DNA of 6,039 nucleotides, from positions 1 to 6,039 of the forward strand of contig JAUWAH010000159.1 of NCBI GenBank assembly GCA_030602145.1. Direction: 5' to 3'. Positions 1-5,525 of this stretch are shown piece after piece (position 1 is the first letter of the stretch; every line of letters starts with the position of its first letter). Both the position numbers and the translations under genes were made by a program. Origin of the DNA: Desulfobulbus sp. (lineage in GTDB: Bacteria > Desulfobacterota > Desulfobulbia > Desulfobulbales > Desulfobulbaceae). Under the pieces are notes generated by a model. It ran no database searches and had not been told where the DNA came from. It saw only the letters and a list, made by a program, of their open reading frames with translations.

Positions 1-2
1 CC

Positions 3-839
3 CACCTGGAGAGCATGAAGCGCAAAAGCCAGTTCCGCGACAAACCGGAGATGCTGACCCCGGAGTTTGCCTTCGACCATGCCCTCAACATGGAGATGAT
101 CATTGCCAAGGGGCTGGCCGAAGGATTGCATCACGACCCGAGAATCCGCAACATGCTCCACGAGCACATGAGCGACCTGTTCCTCAAGATCATGGAAGAC
201 AAGCTGATCACCCAGATCGACCGCACAACCATCACCGAGGAGGAGATGCGGCGGTTTTACGAGGAGCACAAGGAGCAGTACCAGGATAAATCCCGGTACA
301 CCCTGTCGGCCTTTACCGTTGCCCCGGAGCAGGCCGAAGAAGCGGCTGCGGCGCTGAAGGCCGGCGAACTGGATTTCGCGGCGGCGGCGGCCAAGTACGC
401 CCTGGAAGAAGAGGCCAGGAAAAAGGGGGGCAAGACCGGCACCCGGACCCTGCGCCGGTTCCAACCCTCCTGGCAGCCGATAGTCGAACAACTGGAGGTC
501 GGAGTGGTTTCCGGCCCGACCGAGTTGGACGGCAAGACCTGGCTGCTGCTCCTGGAACGAAAGACTCCGCCGCACCAGCACAGCTTCGAGGACAAGAAGG
601 AATTCATCCGCAACGATGTCCTCTACGGCCGCTACCGTGACCAGTGGCAGCAGGTCTACGACGGGTTGAAGAAGCAGTTCGAGGTCAAGATAGACCAGGA
701 ACGGTTGGATGCCTTCTACCGGGAGGCAAAGGCTCCCGGACACAAGGGGCACGATCACGATCACGATCACGATCACGACCACAACAACAGCGGCTCCGGC
801 AAGGGAACCGCCCAGGTCAACGAGGCAAACAAACAATGA
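3..839 (+). CDS. Parvulin/SurA-type periplasmic foldase, 5' end missing
   Basis: The reading frame is open from the first bases (His-Leu-Glu-Ser precede the ATG at 15), no signal peptide is visible and no good ribosome site precedes that ATG, so the gene probably starts upstream of the window. Numbered from that Met, residues 1-90 are helical and resemble the SurA/PrsA N-terminal chaperone region. Residues about 94-182 form a PpiC-like domain, with GGKTGT at 138-143, VVSGP at 164-168 and a hydrophobic last strand. A charged helical stretch follows (190-240), then a His-Asp tail at 243-256. Family members fold exported proteins in the periplasm. By eye, the two histidines typical of active parvulins are absent (SAF instead of SHI near 98-100; KTW near 174-176), so it may be a chaperone with little isomerase activity. 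The stop overlaps the start of the next gene by four bases. The fold is fairly sure; the client is unknown. Confidence 0.85.
   Translation, partial: HLESMKRKSQFRDKPEMLTPEFAFDHALNMEMIIAKGLAEGLHHDPRIRNMLHEHMSDLFLKIMEDKLITQIDRTTITEEEMRRFYEEHKEQYQDKSRYTLSAFTVAPEQAEEAAAALKAGELDFAAAAAKYALEEEARKKGGKTGTRTLRRFQPSWQPIVEQLEVGVVSGPTELDGKTWLLLLERKTPPHQHSFEDKKEFIRNDVLYGRYRDQWQQVYDGLKKQFEVKIDQERLDAFYREAKAPGHKGHDHDHDHDHDHNNSGSGKGTAQVNEANKQ
750..782 (+). repeat. In-frame CACGAT hexamer repeat encoding a His-Asp tract
   Basis: There are four exact CACGAT units, then CACGAC and CAC, encoding alternating His and Asp (five His-Asp pairs plus a final His). Each unit is six bases, so gain or loss by strand slippage would keep the frame and only change tract length. 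His-rich tails on foldases such as SlyD bind nickel or other metals; metal binding here is inferred. A shorter Gly-His-Lys-Gly lead-in adds one more His upstream. Confidence 0.9.
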
Positions 840-1438
840 AACAGAGCGTGCTGAAGGGCTTTGTCCCGATCCTGCTGGTGCTGATTCTGGCCGATGCGGC
901 CCTGGCCCATTCAACCAAGGGACTTAAAAAAGTTGATCTTGATGCCGACAAGCCGACGATCGATGCCTTTGCCTTCTTCATCGAGGGATACGTGCTGAAG
1001 GAGTTGTACCGCGGCCGGGAGAAGGATTGGGAGAGTCGATATTATGTCAAGGAATTCAGCGGACTGGACCTGCAAGGCGACAAGGCCACGGTCAGTTTCC
1101 TGACCCTGGACGTCAAGCACAACAAGAACTTCCCCGACCTGATGCGCTTTGAACGGGGTTCGGACGGGGTCTGGCACTACCTGGCCGCCGACGGAGCCAG
1201 GCTGAAGGTGCATACCTTCATGACCCCGGGTACCTACTCCCTCAAAAGGTACGGCACCCTGCTCACCGTGGGCGGCGGAGTCTTCTCGGCGGCGGGGATC
1301 GGCCTGCTCATCGTGCTCCGCCGCCGGGCCGGCCAGGAAGATCCGGATCTCACCGCCTACGGCCCCCTCCGTGACCCTGCTTCCGGGGAGACTGCCCCGG
1401 ACACACCGGGGCAGCCGCATCCCCAGACACGGGAATAG
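836..1438 (+). CDS. Exported single-pass membrane protein, unrecognised
   Basis: The protein has 200 residues. The ATG at 836 is chosen because it overlaps the previous stop (ATGA), has GAGG at 822-825, and directly begins a signal peptide: Lys-2, a hydrophobic core at 9-19, and an Ala-Leu-Ala cleavage site after residue 24. The frame stays open upstream, but that region lies inside the foldase gene and is not used. The mature part (25-140) is a mixed alpha/beta domain; residues 66-120 (YYVKEFSG, DKATVSFLTLDV, DGVWHYLA) have the rhythm of a small NTF2-like or cystatin-like sheet, a weak resemblance only. A transmembrane helix at about 141-161 is followed by RRR and a Pro-rich cytoplasmic tail of about 35 residues. 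The predicted topology is periplasmic domain, one helix, cytoplasmic tail. I do not recognise the family. Its place between a foldase and pilin-processing genes suggests an envelope assembly role, which is inference. Confidence 0.8.
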   Translation: MKQSVLKGFVPILLVLILADAALAHSTKGLKKVDLDADKPTIDAFAFFIEGYVLKELYRGREKDWESRYYVKEFSGLDLQGDKATVSFLTLDVKHNKNFPDLMRFERGSDGVWHYLAADGARLKVHTFMTPGTYSLKRYGTLLTVGGGVFSAAGIGLLIVLRRRAGQEDPDLTAYGPLRDPASGETAPDTPGQPHPQTRE

Positions 1439-1444
1439 GGGCAC

Positions 1445-1822
1445 ATGGACAAGTTCAGTGTCGCGGCGGTGGTGCTTGCCGGCTCTCTTCTGGCCTTCAC
1501 CGACGCCCCGGAACACATCCGGGCGATCATCGACGAGTCGGTGCGCACCGGCCGGCAGTTGGCAACGGCCGGGGATCTGCGCTCCATGTCGACCATGCTC
1601 GACGCCCATCTGCTCAAGCACGGCCGCTATCCCGCCTCGGACCAGTTCGAGCGCTGGATGGCGGCCACCTTCAAGGAAAACCACCTCAAGGACCTCGCCG
1701 TCGACCACTGGGGCCGGCCGTACCGGTACGAGAGCACGGGCGGGCGCCGATACACGCTGCGCAGCCTGGGCGAGGACGGCGTGGCGGGGACCGACGACGA
1801 CATGACCATCACCGGACCATGA
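1445..1822 (+). CDS. GspG-like pseudopilin-domain protein without a pilin leader
   Basis: The protein has 125 residues. The C-terminal half carries the signature of the major type II secretion pseudopilin GspG: GRYP at 60-63, DHWGRPYRY at 87-95 (GspG usually DPWGNPYxY), SLGEDG at 107-112 and an Asp cluster GTDDD at 115-119, where GspG has its calcium-binding loop. The N-terminus differs: instead of a short charged leader, Gly and the FTLIE-type helix, it has MDKF and a weak hydrophobic stretch (6-18), ending in Ala-Phe-Thr-Asp-Ala, which looks like a short signal peptide or anchor. It therefore should not be a prepilin peptidase substrate, though it sits directly before that gene and overlaps it by four bases. 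The site AGGGG (1437-1441) lies only three bases before the ATG, so reinitiation from the upstream gene is likely. The domain call is good; the function is open. Confidence 0.75.
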   Translation: MDKFSVAAVVLAGSLLAFTDAPEHIRAIIDESVRTGRQLATAGDLRSMSTMLDAHLLKHGRYPASDQFERWMAATFKENHLKDLAVDHWGRPYRYESTGGRRYTLRSLGEDGVAGTDDDMTITGP

Positions 1823-2601
1823 ACGGCTACGACCATCTGATGACCACCTCCTGGGAGGTGACGGCGCTGAGCGGCGTCCTCGGCCTGGCCCTGGGGAGCT
1901 TCCTCAACGTGGTGATCTGCCGTCTGCCGCAGGGATGGAAGGTCTTCTTCTCCTCGGTCTTTTCCCGATGCCCCCGCTGCGGCCGGCCGATCCGCTGGTT
2001 CGACAACATCCCGCTGCTCAGCTACCTGCTGCTGCGCGGCCGCTGCCGGGCCTGCAAGCAGCCTATCTCCATCCAGTATCCCCTGGTGGAACTGGCCATG
2101 GCCGCCATCGCCATGTGGCTGTTCACCCTCTACGGACCGACCACCTTCTTCTTCCTCTACCTGGCCTTTTTCAGCCTGCTGCTGGCGGCCTCGGTGATCG
2201 ACCTGCGGCTTCGGGTCATCCCGGACGCGCTGGTGGTCGCCGGCTGCCTGATCGGTATCGGCGGCAGCCTGCTCACCCCCCTGCCCGGCTGGACCAACGC
2301 CATGGCCGGCCTGGTCTTCGGCCTGGTCGTGCCGCTGCTGGTCGTCAGCAGCTACGAACGGCTGCGCGGCAAAACCCTGATCGGCGGCGGCGACATCAAG
2401 TTGATGGGCATGATCGGCGCCTTCCTCGGCTGGCAGCCCCTGGGGGAAATCCTGTTCTACAGCGCCCTGACCGGCGGCCTGGTTGCCGCCGGATACAAAC
2501 TGGCGGGAACGCCCATTCGGCTTCCGTTCGCGCCCTTCCTGTCCCTGGGTACCCTCTGCGCCCTGTTCTTGCCCGGATTGTTCCCGTTCTTCAAGGTATA
2601 G
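1819..2601 (+). CDS. pilD: Type IV prepilin peptidase / N-methyltransferase (PilD/GspO family)
   Basis: This 260-residue polytopic inner-membrane protein is the usual length for the family. Such enzymes cut the leader of type IV prepilins and type II secretion pseudopilins and methylate the new N-terminus. All key parts are present: the N-terminal GSFLNVVICRLP motif (26-37), the zinc-binding pairs C51/C54 and C76/C79, NIPLLSYLLLRGRC between them, then the two catalytic aspartates D128 (in IDLRLRVIPD) and D192 (in GGGDIKLM), 64 residues apart. Several hydrophobic helices follow. The start at 1819 overlaps the preceding stop (ATGA); a Met at codon 8 is an alternative with no better ribosome site. 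No gene with a classic pilin leader lies in the window, so its substrates are encoded elsewhere. The symbol is given at family level, as gspO would fit equally. Confidence 0.96.
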   Translation: MNGYDHLMTTSWEVTALSGVLGLALGSFLNVVICRLPQGWKVFFSSVFSRCPRCGRPIRWFDNIPLLSYLLLRGRCRACKQPISIQYPLVELAMAAIAMWLFTLYGPTTFFFLYLAFFSLLLAASVIDLRLRVIPDALVVAGCLIGIGGSLLTPLPGWTNAMAGLVFGLVVPLLVVSSYERLRGKTLIGGGDIKLMGMIGAFLGWQPLGEILFYSALTGGLVAAGYKLAGTPIRLPFAPFLSLGTLCALFLPGLFPFFKV

Positions 2602-2603
2602 CC

Positions 2604-2981
2604 ATGAAACTGCTCCAGACGTTCAAGAAGCTCAATCGGCTCCAGTTCAAACAGCTCGGCGGCAAGAAAGCCGCCCTGTTTCTGCTCAACCGCAAAATTC
2701 CGGCCCTGGCCGGGGGCAAGGCCGGGTTCGGCACCATCACCGACCTGCACCTGGACCGGGCCAGCAAAACCATCTCCTTTGAGATCAGCCGCGGCGGGGA
2801 AACCAACACCGTCACGGTACGGGGCTACACCATCGGCGCCCACAAGGGGCAATCGGCCCTGACCTGGCAATCCCTGGACTGCGCCGGCCCGGCCGCCGAT
2901 GTCTATCGCCGGGCGTTCAGGGGCCTCGACCGGATCGAGGTGCCCCGCGCCTCAATCTTCATGCTGGAGGCCATCCTGTGA
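2604..2981 (+). CDS. Small basic cytoplasmic protein, unrecognised
   Basis: The protein has 125 residues with no signal peptide and no membrane helix. The ATG is two bases after the prepilin peptidase stop, with AAGG at 2593-2596 seven bases before it. The N-terminus is rich in Lys and Arg (1-31, amphipathic helix). Residues 42-78 look like paired beta strands (GFGTITDLHLD, KTISFEISRGG, NTVTVRGYTI), and 97-125 like a helix then a hydrophobic end (YRRAFRGLDRIEVPRASIFMLEAIL is the region). The single Cys is at residue 93. I cannot assign a family. The basic amphipathic N-terminus could lie on the membrane surface or touch a partner such as the next-encoded HAMP-like protein, but this is inference. 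The strict spacing with both neighbours and normal codon use support it as a real gene. Confidence 0.78.
   Translation: MKLLQTFKKLNRLQFKQLGGKKAALFLLNRKIPALAGGKAGFGTITDLHLDRASKTISFEISRGGETNTVTVRGYTIGAHKGQSALTWQSLDCAGPAADVYRRAFRGLDRIEVPRASIFMLEAIL
2966..2970 (+). promoter_or_regulatory. Ribosome binding site GGAGG for the GTG-started gene
   Basis: A strong GGAGG lies inside the end of the preceding gene, seven bases before the GTG at 2978. It decides that GTG, overlapping the preceding stop as GTGA, is the start of the HAMP-like membrane protein. Confidence 0.75.
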
Positions 2982-3529
2982 ACACATCCCGACAACGGCG
3001 GCGGCTTCTGGTCAATAGTCGCTATCAACTGACCCACCTGGCGGTGACCCTGACCGCCAACGTGGTGCTGATGCTGCTCATGGCCACCCTCATCTCCTGG
3101 TTCTACCTGCTCTTCTTCAAGGGCAACCTGGTCTGCGACCACAACCGGCTGTTTCCCCTGTATCTTGCAGCGATCGCCCTGATGGTGGTCATGTTCCTGA
3201 CCCTGTGGAGCCTGGTGCGCAGCCGCACCGTGGCCGGCATGATGCGCAAGCTGGAACTGGTGCTCCGCGCCGCCGCCGTGGGCAACCTGCCCGACCGGCC
3301 CATGGCCTTCAGGAAGCACGACCCCTTTGCCGGCCTGGCCGAGCCGCTCAACGGCTGTTTTGTCCGCATGCGGAGGCTCGAACAGCAGCGGCGGGAGGCT
3401 GTCCGGGTGCTGGAGGAGGTGCTGTCGGAGGCGGACCGGAGCACCGACGCGGGCAGGACCAGGGCCGAGTCCATCGAGGCGGCCCTGGCTGGACTGGGGC
3501 GGACAGAAGGACAAGGAGCGGAGCGATGA
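2978..3529 (+). CDS. Two-helix membrane protein with a terminal HAMP-like domain
   Basis: The protein has 183 residues and a GTG start fixed by the GGAGG seven bases upstream. A basic N-terminus (RQRRRLLVNSRYQL) is followed by membrane helix 1 (about 20-47), a short external loop (48-57, with Cys-53) and helix 2 (58-80). Residues 81-131 read as a HAMP linker: a basic entry (VRSRTV), amphipathic helix 1, GNLPDRPMAFRKHDPF as connector, and GLAEPLNGCFVRM as helix 2. A charged coiled-coil tail (132-175) ends the protein. In chemoreceptors and sensor kinases, HAMP passes a signal from membrane to output domain; here there is no methyl-accepting, kinase or cyclase domain and almost no sensory domain. 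It may be a stand-alone signalling or scaffold subunit acting through a partner. It overlaps both neighbours by four bases. The HAMP call rests on motif reading by eye. Confidence 0.8.
   Translation: MNTSRQRRRLLVNSRYQLTHLAVTLTANVVLMLLMATLISWFYLLFFKGNLVCDHNRLFPLYLAAIALMVVMFLTLWSLVRSRTVAGMMRKLELVLRAAAVGNLPDRPMAFRKHDPFAGLAEPLNGCFVRMRRLEQQRREAVRVLEEVLSEADRSTDAGRTRAESIEAALAGLGRTEGQGAER
3513..3518 (+). promoter_or_regulatory. Ribosome binding site AAGGAG for the thioredoxin lipoprotein
   Basis: AAGGAG lies seven bases before the ATG at 3526, within the end of the HAMP-like gene. It supports that ATG, which overlaps the upstream stop as ATGA, as the true start. Confidence 0.7.
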
Positions 3530-4017
3530 GATCGGGAATGCTCCTTGCCGTCCTCGTTGTGGCGATTGCCCTGCTGACGGCCGGTTGCGACGGCGGGCGG
3601 CCGGCGGGACTGACCGGTCAGCCGGCCCCCGATTTCTCGGTGACCATGCTCGACGGCTCCACCGCCCGCCTGCAGGACCTGCGGGGCAAGCCGGTACTTT
3701 TGGAGTTCTGGGCGCCCTGGTGCGGTGGCTGTCTGCAGAACATCCCGTCCCTGAAGGCCTTGCAGGCCCGATTCGGCGATCAAATCGCCATCATCGCCCC
3801 CTCGTCGGAAACCAGCATGAAGACCGTGTCCCGCTTCATCGCCGAGCACGCCATCTCCTATCCGGTGGCGCTCTCCAACCAGAGGCTGCTCGACGCCTAC
3901 CGGGTCGCCGCCATCCCGGTCACCATCCTCATCGACGGCGAGGGCGTGGTCCGCTATCACCACGCCGGCCAGTTTTCACCCGAGGCGCTGGGCAAAACAA
4001 TAGCCGGTCTCCTGTGA
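3526..4017 (+). CDS. TlpA/ResA-type thioredoxin-fold lipoprotein
   Basis: The protein has 163 residues. A lipoprotein signal (hydrophobic 5-17, then TAGC with Cys-21) is followed by Asp-22, the +2 residue that in enterobacteria keeps a lipoprotein in the inner membrane. The mature part is a complete TlpA/ResA/AhpC-like thioredoxin domain: GQPAPDFSV at 31-39, DLRGKPVLLEFWAPWCGGC at 51-69 with redox pair C66/C69, and the cis-proline P131 in AAIPVT, then ILIDGEGVVRYHHAG. Relatives reduce or exchange disulfides in the periplasm, for example apocytochrome c CXXCH pairs before haem attachment, or other cysteine proteins. It is the last gene of the cassette, whose foldase and pilin-processing neighbours suggest it prepares cysteines in exported assembly proteins; the substrate is inferred, not shown. 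The fold and lipidation are well supported. Confidence 0.93.
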   Translation: MRSGMLLAVLVVAIALLTAGCDGGRPAGLTGQPAPDFSVTMLDGSTARLQDLRGKPVLLEFWAPWCGGCLQNIPSLKALQARFGDQIAIIAPSSETSMKTVSRFIAEHAISYPVALSNQRLLDAYRVAAIPVTILIDGEGVVRYHHAGQFSPEALGKTIAGLL

Positions 4018-4201
4018 GGAACTGACAGGCGTAGCTGGCCGGCAGAAACGACGGGCTAGCCCTGGTGGCTCCATTGCTTGAGATGGTTATCGATGGGCAT
4101 GGATTTCTGTCTCTGTTGCTGCATTCCTGCGGAAAATCACGAATCCCCGGATTCCCGGAGCATTCATCGGGTTGAAAGTCCGAGTTTGCCGTGACGCTCC
4201 T
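4018..4201. other. Convergent intergenic region, no gene seen
   Basis: These 184 bases separate the 3' ends of the plus-strand cassette and the minus-strand channel gene. They hold a 10-base palindrome GGGCTAGCCC (4053-4062) and the inverted repeat at 4141-4154. Neither is followed by a proper T run, so no confident intrinsic terminator can be named for either transcript, and I see no small gene. Confidence 0.6.
4141..4154. repeat. Short inverted repeat GAATCC-CC-GGATTC
   Basis: Six-base arms around two bases would fold as a 5-bp stem with a 4-base loop. On the minus strand it lies about 50 bases past the channel stop and is followed by GTGATTTTCC, so it could be a weak terminator for the channel gene. 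The stem is short and the T run only four bases, so this is a weak call. Confidence 0.25.
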
Positions 4202-5065
4202 TCAGGCCCGACCTGCTCCGTCCCCGCCGCCCGACATCTGCCGCAGCATGGTTTTCAGTTCCCGGATCTCGTCGCGGAGATGGTCAATGTCCTGGTGCAG
4301 GGCCCGTTCCTTTTCCTCGGCGATCAGTTCTATTTCATGGAGTTGCTTGCTCTGGGCTTCCTGGGCCTGGCTCTGCATTGCCTCGACGATGACGGCGATG
4401 AACAGATTGAGCATGGTGAAGGTGGCCATCATGATGAAGGGAATGAAGAAGAGCCAGGCGTATGGGTACAGTTCCAAAACCGGGCGAACAATACCCATGG
4501 ACCAGCTTTCCAGGGTCATGATCTGGAACAGGGTGTACAAGGAGGCGCTGATGGACCCGAACCATTCGGGGAAGCTTGCGCCGAAGAGCTTGGTGCTCAT
4601 CACCGCCGCCACATAGAAAAGCAGTCCCAACAGGGCGATGATCGAACTGAGGCCGGGGATAGCCGCCAGCAGCGCCGAGATGACCACTCGCATCCGCGGG
4701 GAAGCCGAGGCCAGACGCAGGACCCTCAGCACCCGCAGACTGCGCAGGACGGTGAAGGCTCCGGTGGCCGGCACCAGGGCGATGCCGACGACGATGAAGT
4801 CAAAGGCCCGCCAGGGATCGCGGAAGAAGCGGGCCGGACCCTTGGCGATGATGACCAGGGTCAGCTCGACGACGAATATCGCCAGACAGAGACGATCAAG
4901 TTTATAGAGCAGGGCCCCGTGGGGATCGTTGATGGCGGGGACGGTCTCCAGGCCGAGAATGATGGCGTTGAGGAGAATGACCGCGATGATGGCATTGTGG
5001 ACCATCCGCTGTTCGAGCCATTGGTGAAGCCGGTTCCGCCAGCCTACGGGCGATATCGTGTTCAT
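4202..5065 (-). CDS. Voltage-gated sodium channel, NaChBac/NavAb family
   Basis: A 287-residue, six-helix channel subunit (NaChBac 274, NavAb 267) that should form a homotetramer in the inner membrane. S1 is at about 23-42 and S2 at 58-75. FDFIVVG (88-94) is in S3. S4 carries gating arginines R108, R111, R114 and R117 at three-residue steps, followed by a conserved PRMR turn and the S4-S5 linker. The pore loop reads LFQIMTLESWSMGIVRP (179-195). The filter TLESWSM (184-190) is the NavAb type, whose glutamate gives sodium selectivity. S6 (205-228) includes N220, and a charged coiled coil (about 240-277) should tetramerise the C-terminus. The start at 5065 is preferred because GAGGA lies eight bases upstream; in-frame starts at 5074, 5080 and a GTG at 5128 have no good site. 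Such channels link membrane voltage to sodium entry, affecting motility or pH response in some bacteria. It stands alone here. Confidence 0.96.
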   Translation of the reverse strand: MNTISPVGWRNRLHQWLEQRMVHNAIIAVILLNAIILGLETVPAINDPHGALLYKLDRLCLAIFVVELTLVIIAKGPARFFRDPWRAFDFIVVGIALVPATGAFTVLRSLRVLRVLRLASASPRMRVVISALLAAIPGLSSIIALLGLLFYVAAVMSTKLFGASFPEWFGSISASLYTLFQIMTLESWSMGIVRPVLELYPYAWLFFIPFIMMATFTMLNLFIAVIVEAMQSQAQEAQSKQLHEIELIAEEKERALHQDIDHLRDEIRELKTMLRQMSGGGDGAGRA

Positions 5066-5073
5066 GGAAGGCA

Positions 5074-5078
5074 TCCTC
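5074..5078 (-). promoter_or_regulatory. Ribosome binding site GAGGA of the sodium channel gene
   Basis: On the minus strand GAGGA precedes the ATG at 5065 by eight bases. None of the three more upstream in-frame starts (5074, 5080, GTG 5128) has a comparable site, so this site decides the start. Confidence 0.55.
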
Positions 5079-5221
5079 ATGTTGCTGCGGCGCTGGTTGC
5101 GCCAACGCTGTCCCTTGACATGACGCACCCGTATCGGCGCCGGTTCCGGGCCGGCTCGCGGATACGCAGTCGGGACAATAACAGGTTAGAATACTGAAAA
5201 AAAGTAGAGGAAAAGTCAGGA

Positions 5222-5227
5222 ACTATA
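5222..5227 (-). promoter_or_regulatory. Possible -10 element TATAGT upstream of the channel gene
   Basis: On the minus strand TATAGT (one mismatch to TATAAT) lies in an AT-rich patch about 160 bases before the channel start. The hexamer 17 bases upstream (ATGCAA) is a poor -35. A second weak candidate, TATTCT, is at 5188-5193. Neither is convincing; the AT-rich stretch 5180-5260 is simply the most promoter-like part of the gap. Confidence 0.18.
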
Positions 5228-5292
5228 TCGAACTCACCGCTGAATTGCATCATAAATGAGCTTCCTGCACAATGGAGCATGGGCGAGGTTCG

Positions 5293-5397
5293 TTGTCATT
5301 CCCGCCCCCGTCTTCATGGGGACAGGCTGTGGCGGGAATCCAGAATGCTTTGCTTTGCCTGGGTTTGGATGTCCGATGACTGCCTCGGCAATGACAA
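5293..5397. repeat. Palindromic intergenic repeat, TCATTCCCGCC type
   Basis: The ends are inverted (TTGTCATT at 5293-5300 and AATGACAA at 5390-5397). Inside is a perfect 9-bp stem, ATTCCCGCC at 5298-5306 with GGCGGGAAT at 5331-5339, enclosing a 24-base loop with a smaller CCCC/GGGG pairing, followed by CCAGAAT. This is the style of the dispersed 'GTCATTCCCGC...GCGGGAATCCAG' repeats known from many proteobacterial genomes. The right half is decayed, so the copy looks old. Confidence 0.65.
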
Positions 5398-5451
5398 GAC
5401 CGTCTCTTGGACCAAGGCTCAAGTGTGATGGTCTCGCAATAAGTCTATTTC

Positions 5452-5525
5452 TGTCATTTCGAGGAGTGCAGCGACGAGAAATCTCTCTCGTCTTCCGGAG
5501 ATTTCTCGCTCCGCTCGAAATGACA
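5452..5525. repeat. Palindromic intergenic repeat, TGTCATTTCGAG type
   Basis: A 74-base element has perfect 12-bp terminal inverted repeats (TGTCATTTCGAG at 5452-5463, CTCGAAATGACA at 5514-5525) and a second perfect 11-bp inner stem (CGAGAAATCTC at 5475-5485, GAGATTTCTCG at 5498-5508) with a 12-base loop. The segments between are unequal (11 and 5 bases), leaving a bulge. It encodes nothing and resembles MITE-like or REP-like dispersed repeats. It could form a strong hairpin in either transcript, but without a T run. Confidence 0.8.

Noticed and set aside
644..835. Upstream extension of the exported single-pass protein
   Set aside because: It lies inside the foldase gene, and the Arg-Ser and Thr-Ile-like repeats are frame-shifted readings of the CACGAT tract; the signal peptide begins at 836.
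1935..2981. Long plus-strand frame through the prepilin peptidase and the following gene
   Set aside because: The product is Pro/Arg/Ala-rich shadow sequence; the alternative frame carries all peptidase motifs.
3205..3525. N-terminal extension of the thioredoxin lipoprotein in the same frame
   Set aside because: The extension overlaps the HAMP-like gene and is shadow sequence; the lipoprotein signal and AAGGAG site fix the start at 3526.
4053..4062. Intrinsic terminator for the seven-gene cassette at GGGCTAGCCC
   Set aside because: The palindrome has no loop and no following T run, so it cannot be called a terminator.
5066..5128. GTG or upstream ATG starts for the sodium channel
   Set aside because: They add an Arg-rich extension not typical of the family and have no ribosome site, while 5065 has GAGGA at good spacing.
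4172..5197. Long plus-strand open frame opposite the sodium channel gene
   Set aside because: It is fully antisense to a channel with clear family motifs; its product is low-complexity Asp/Gly/His/Gln-rich with no domain.
5293..5525. CRISPR array
   Set aside because: The two palindromic units differ in sequence and length, and there are no regular repeats with spacers.
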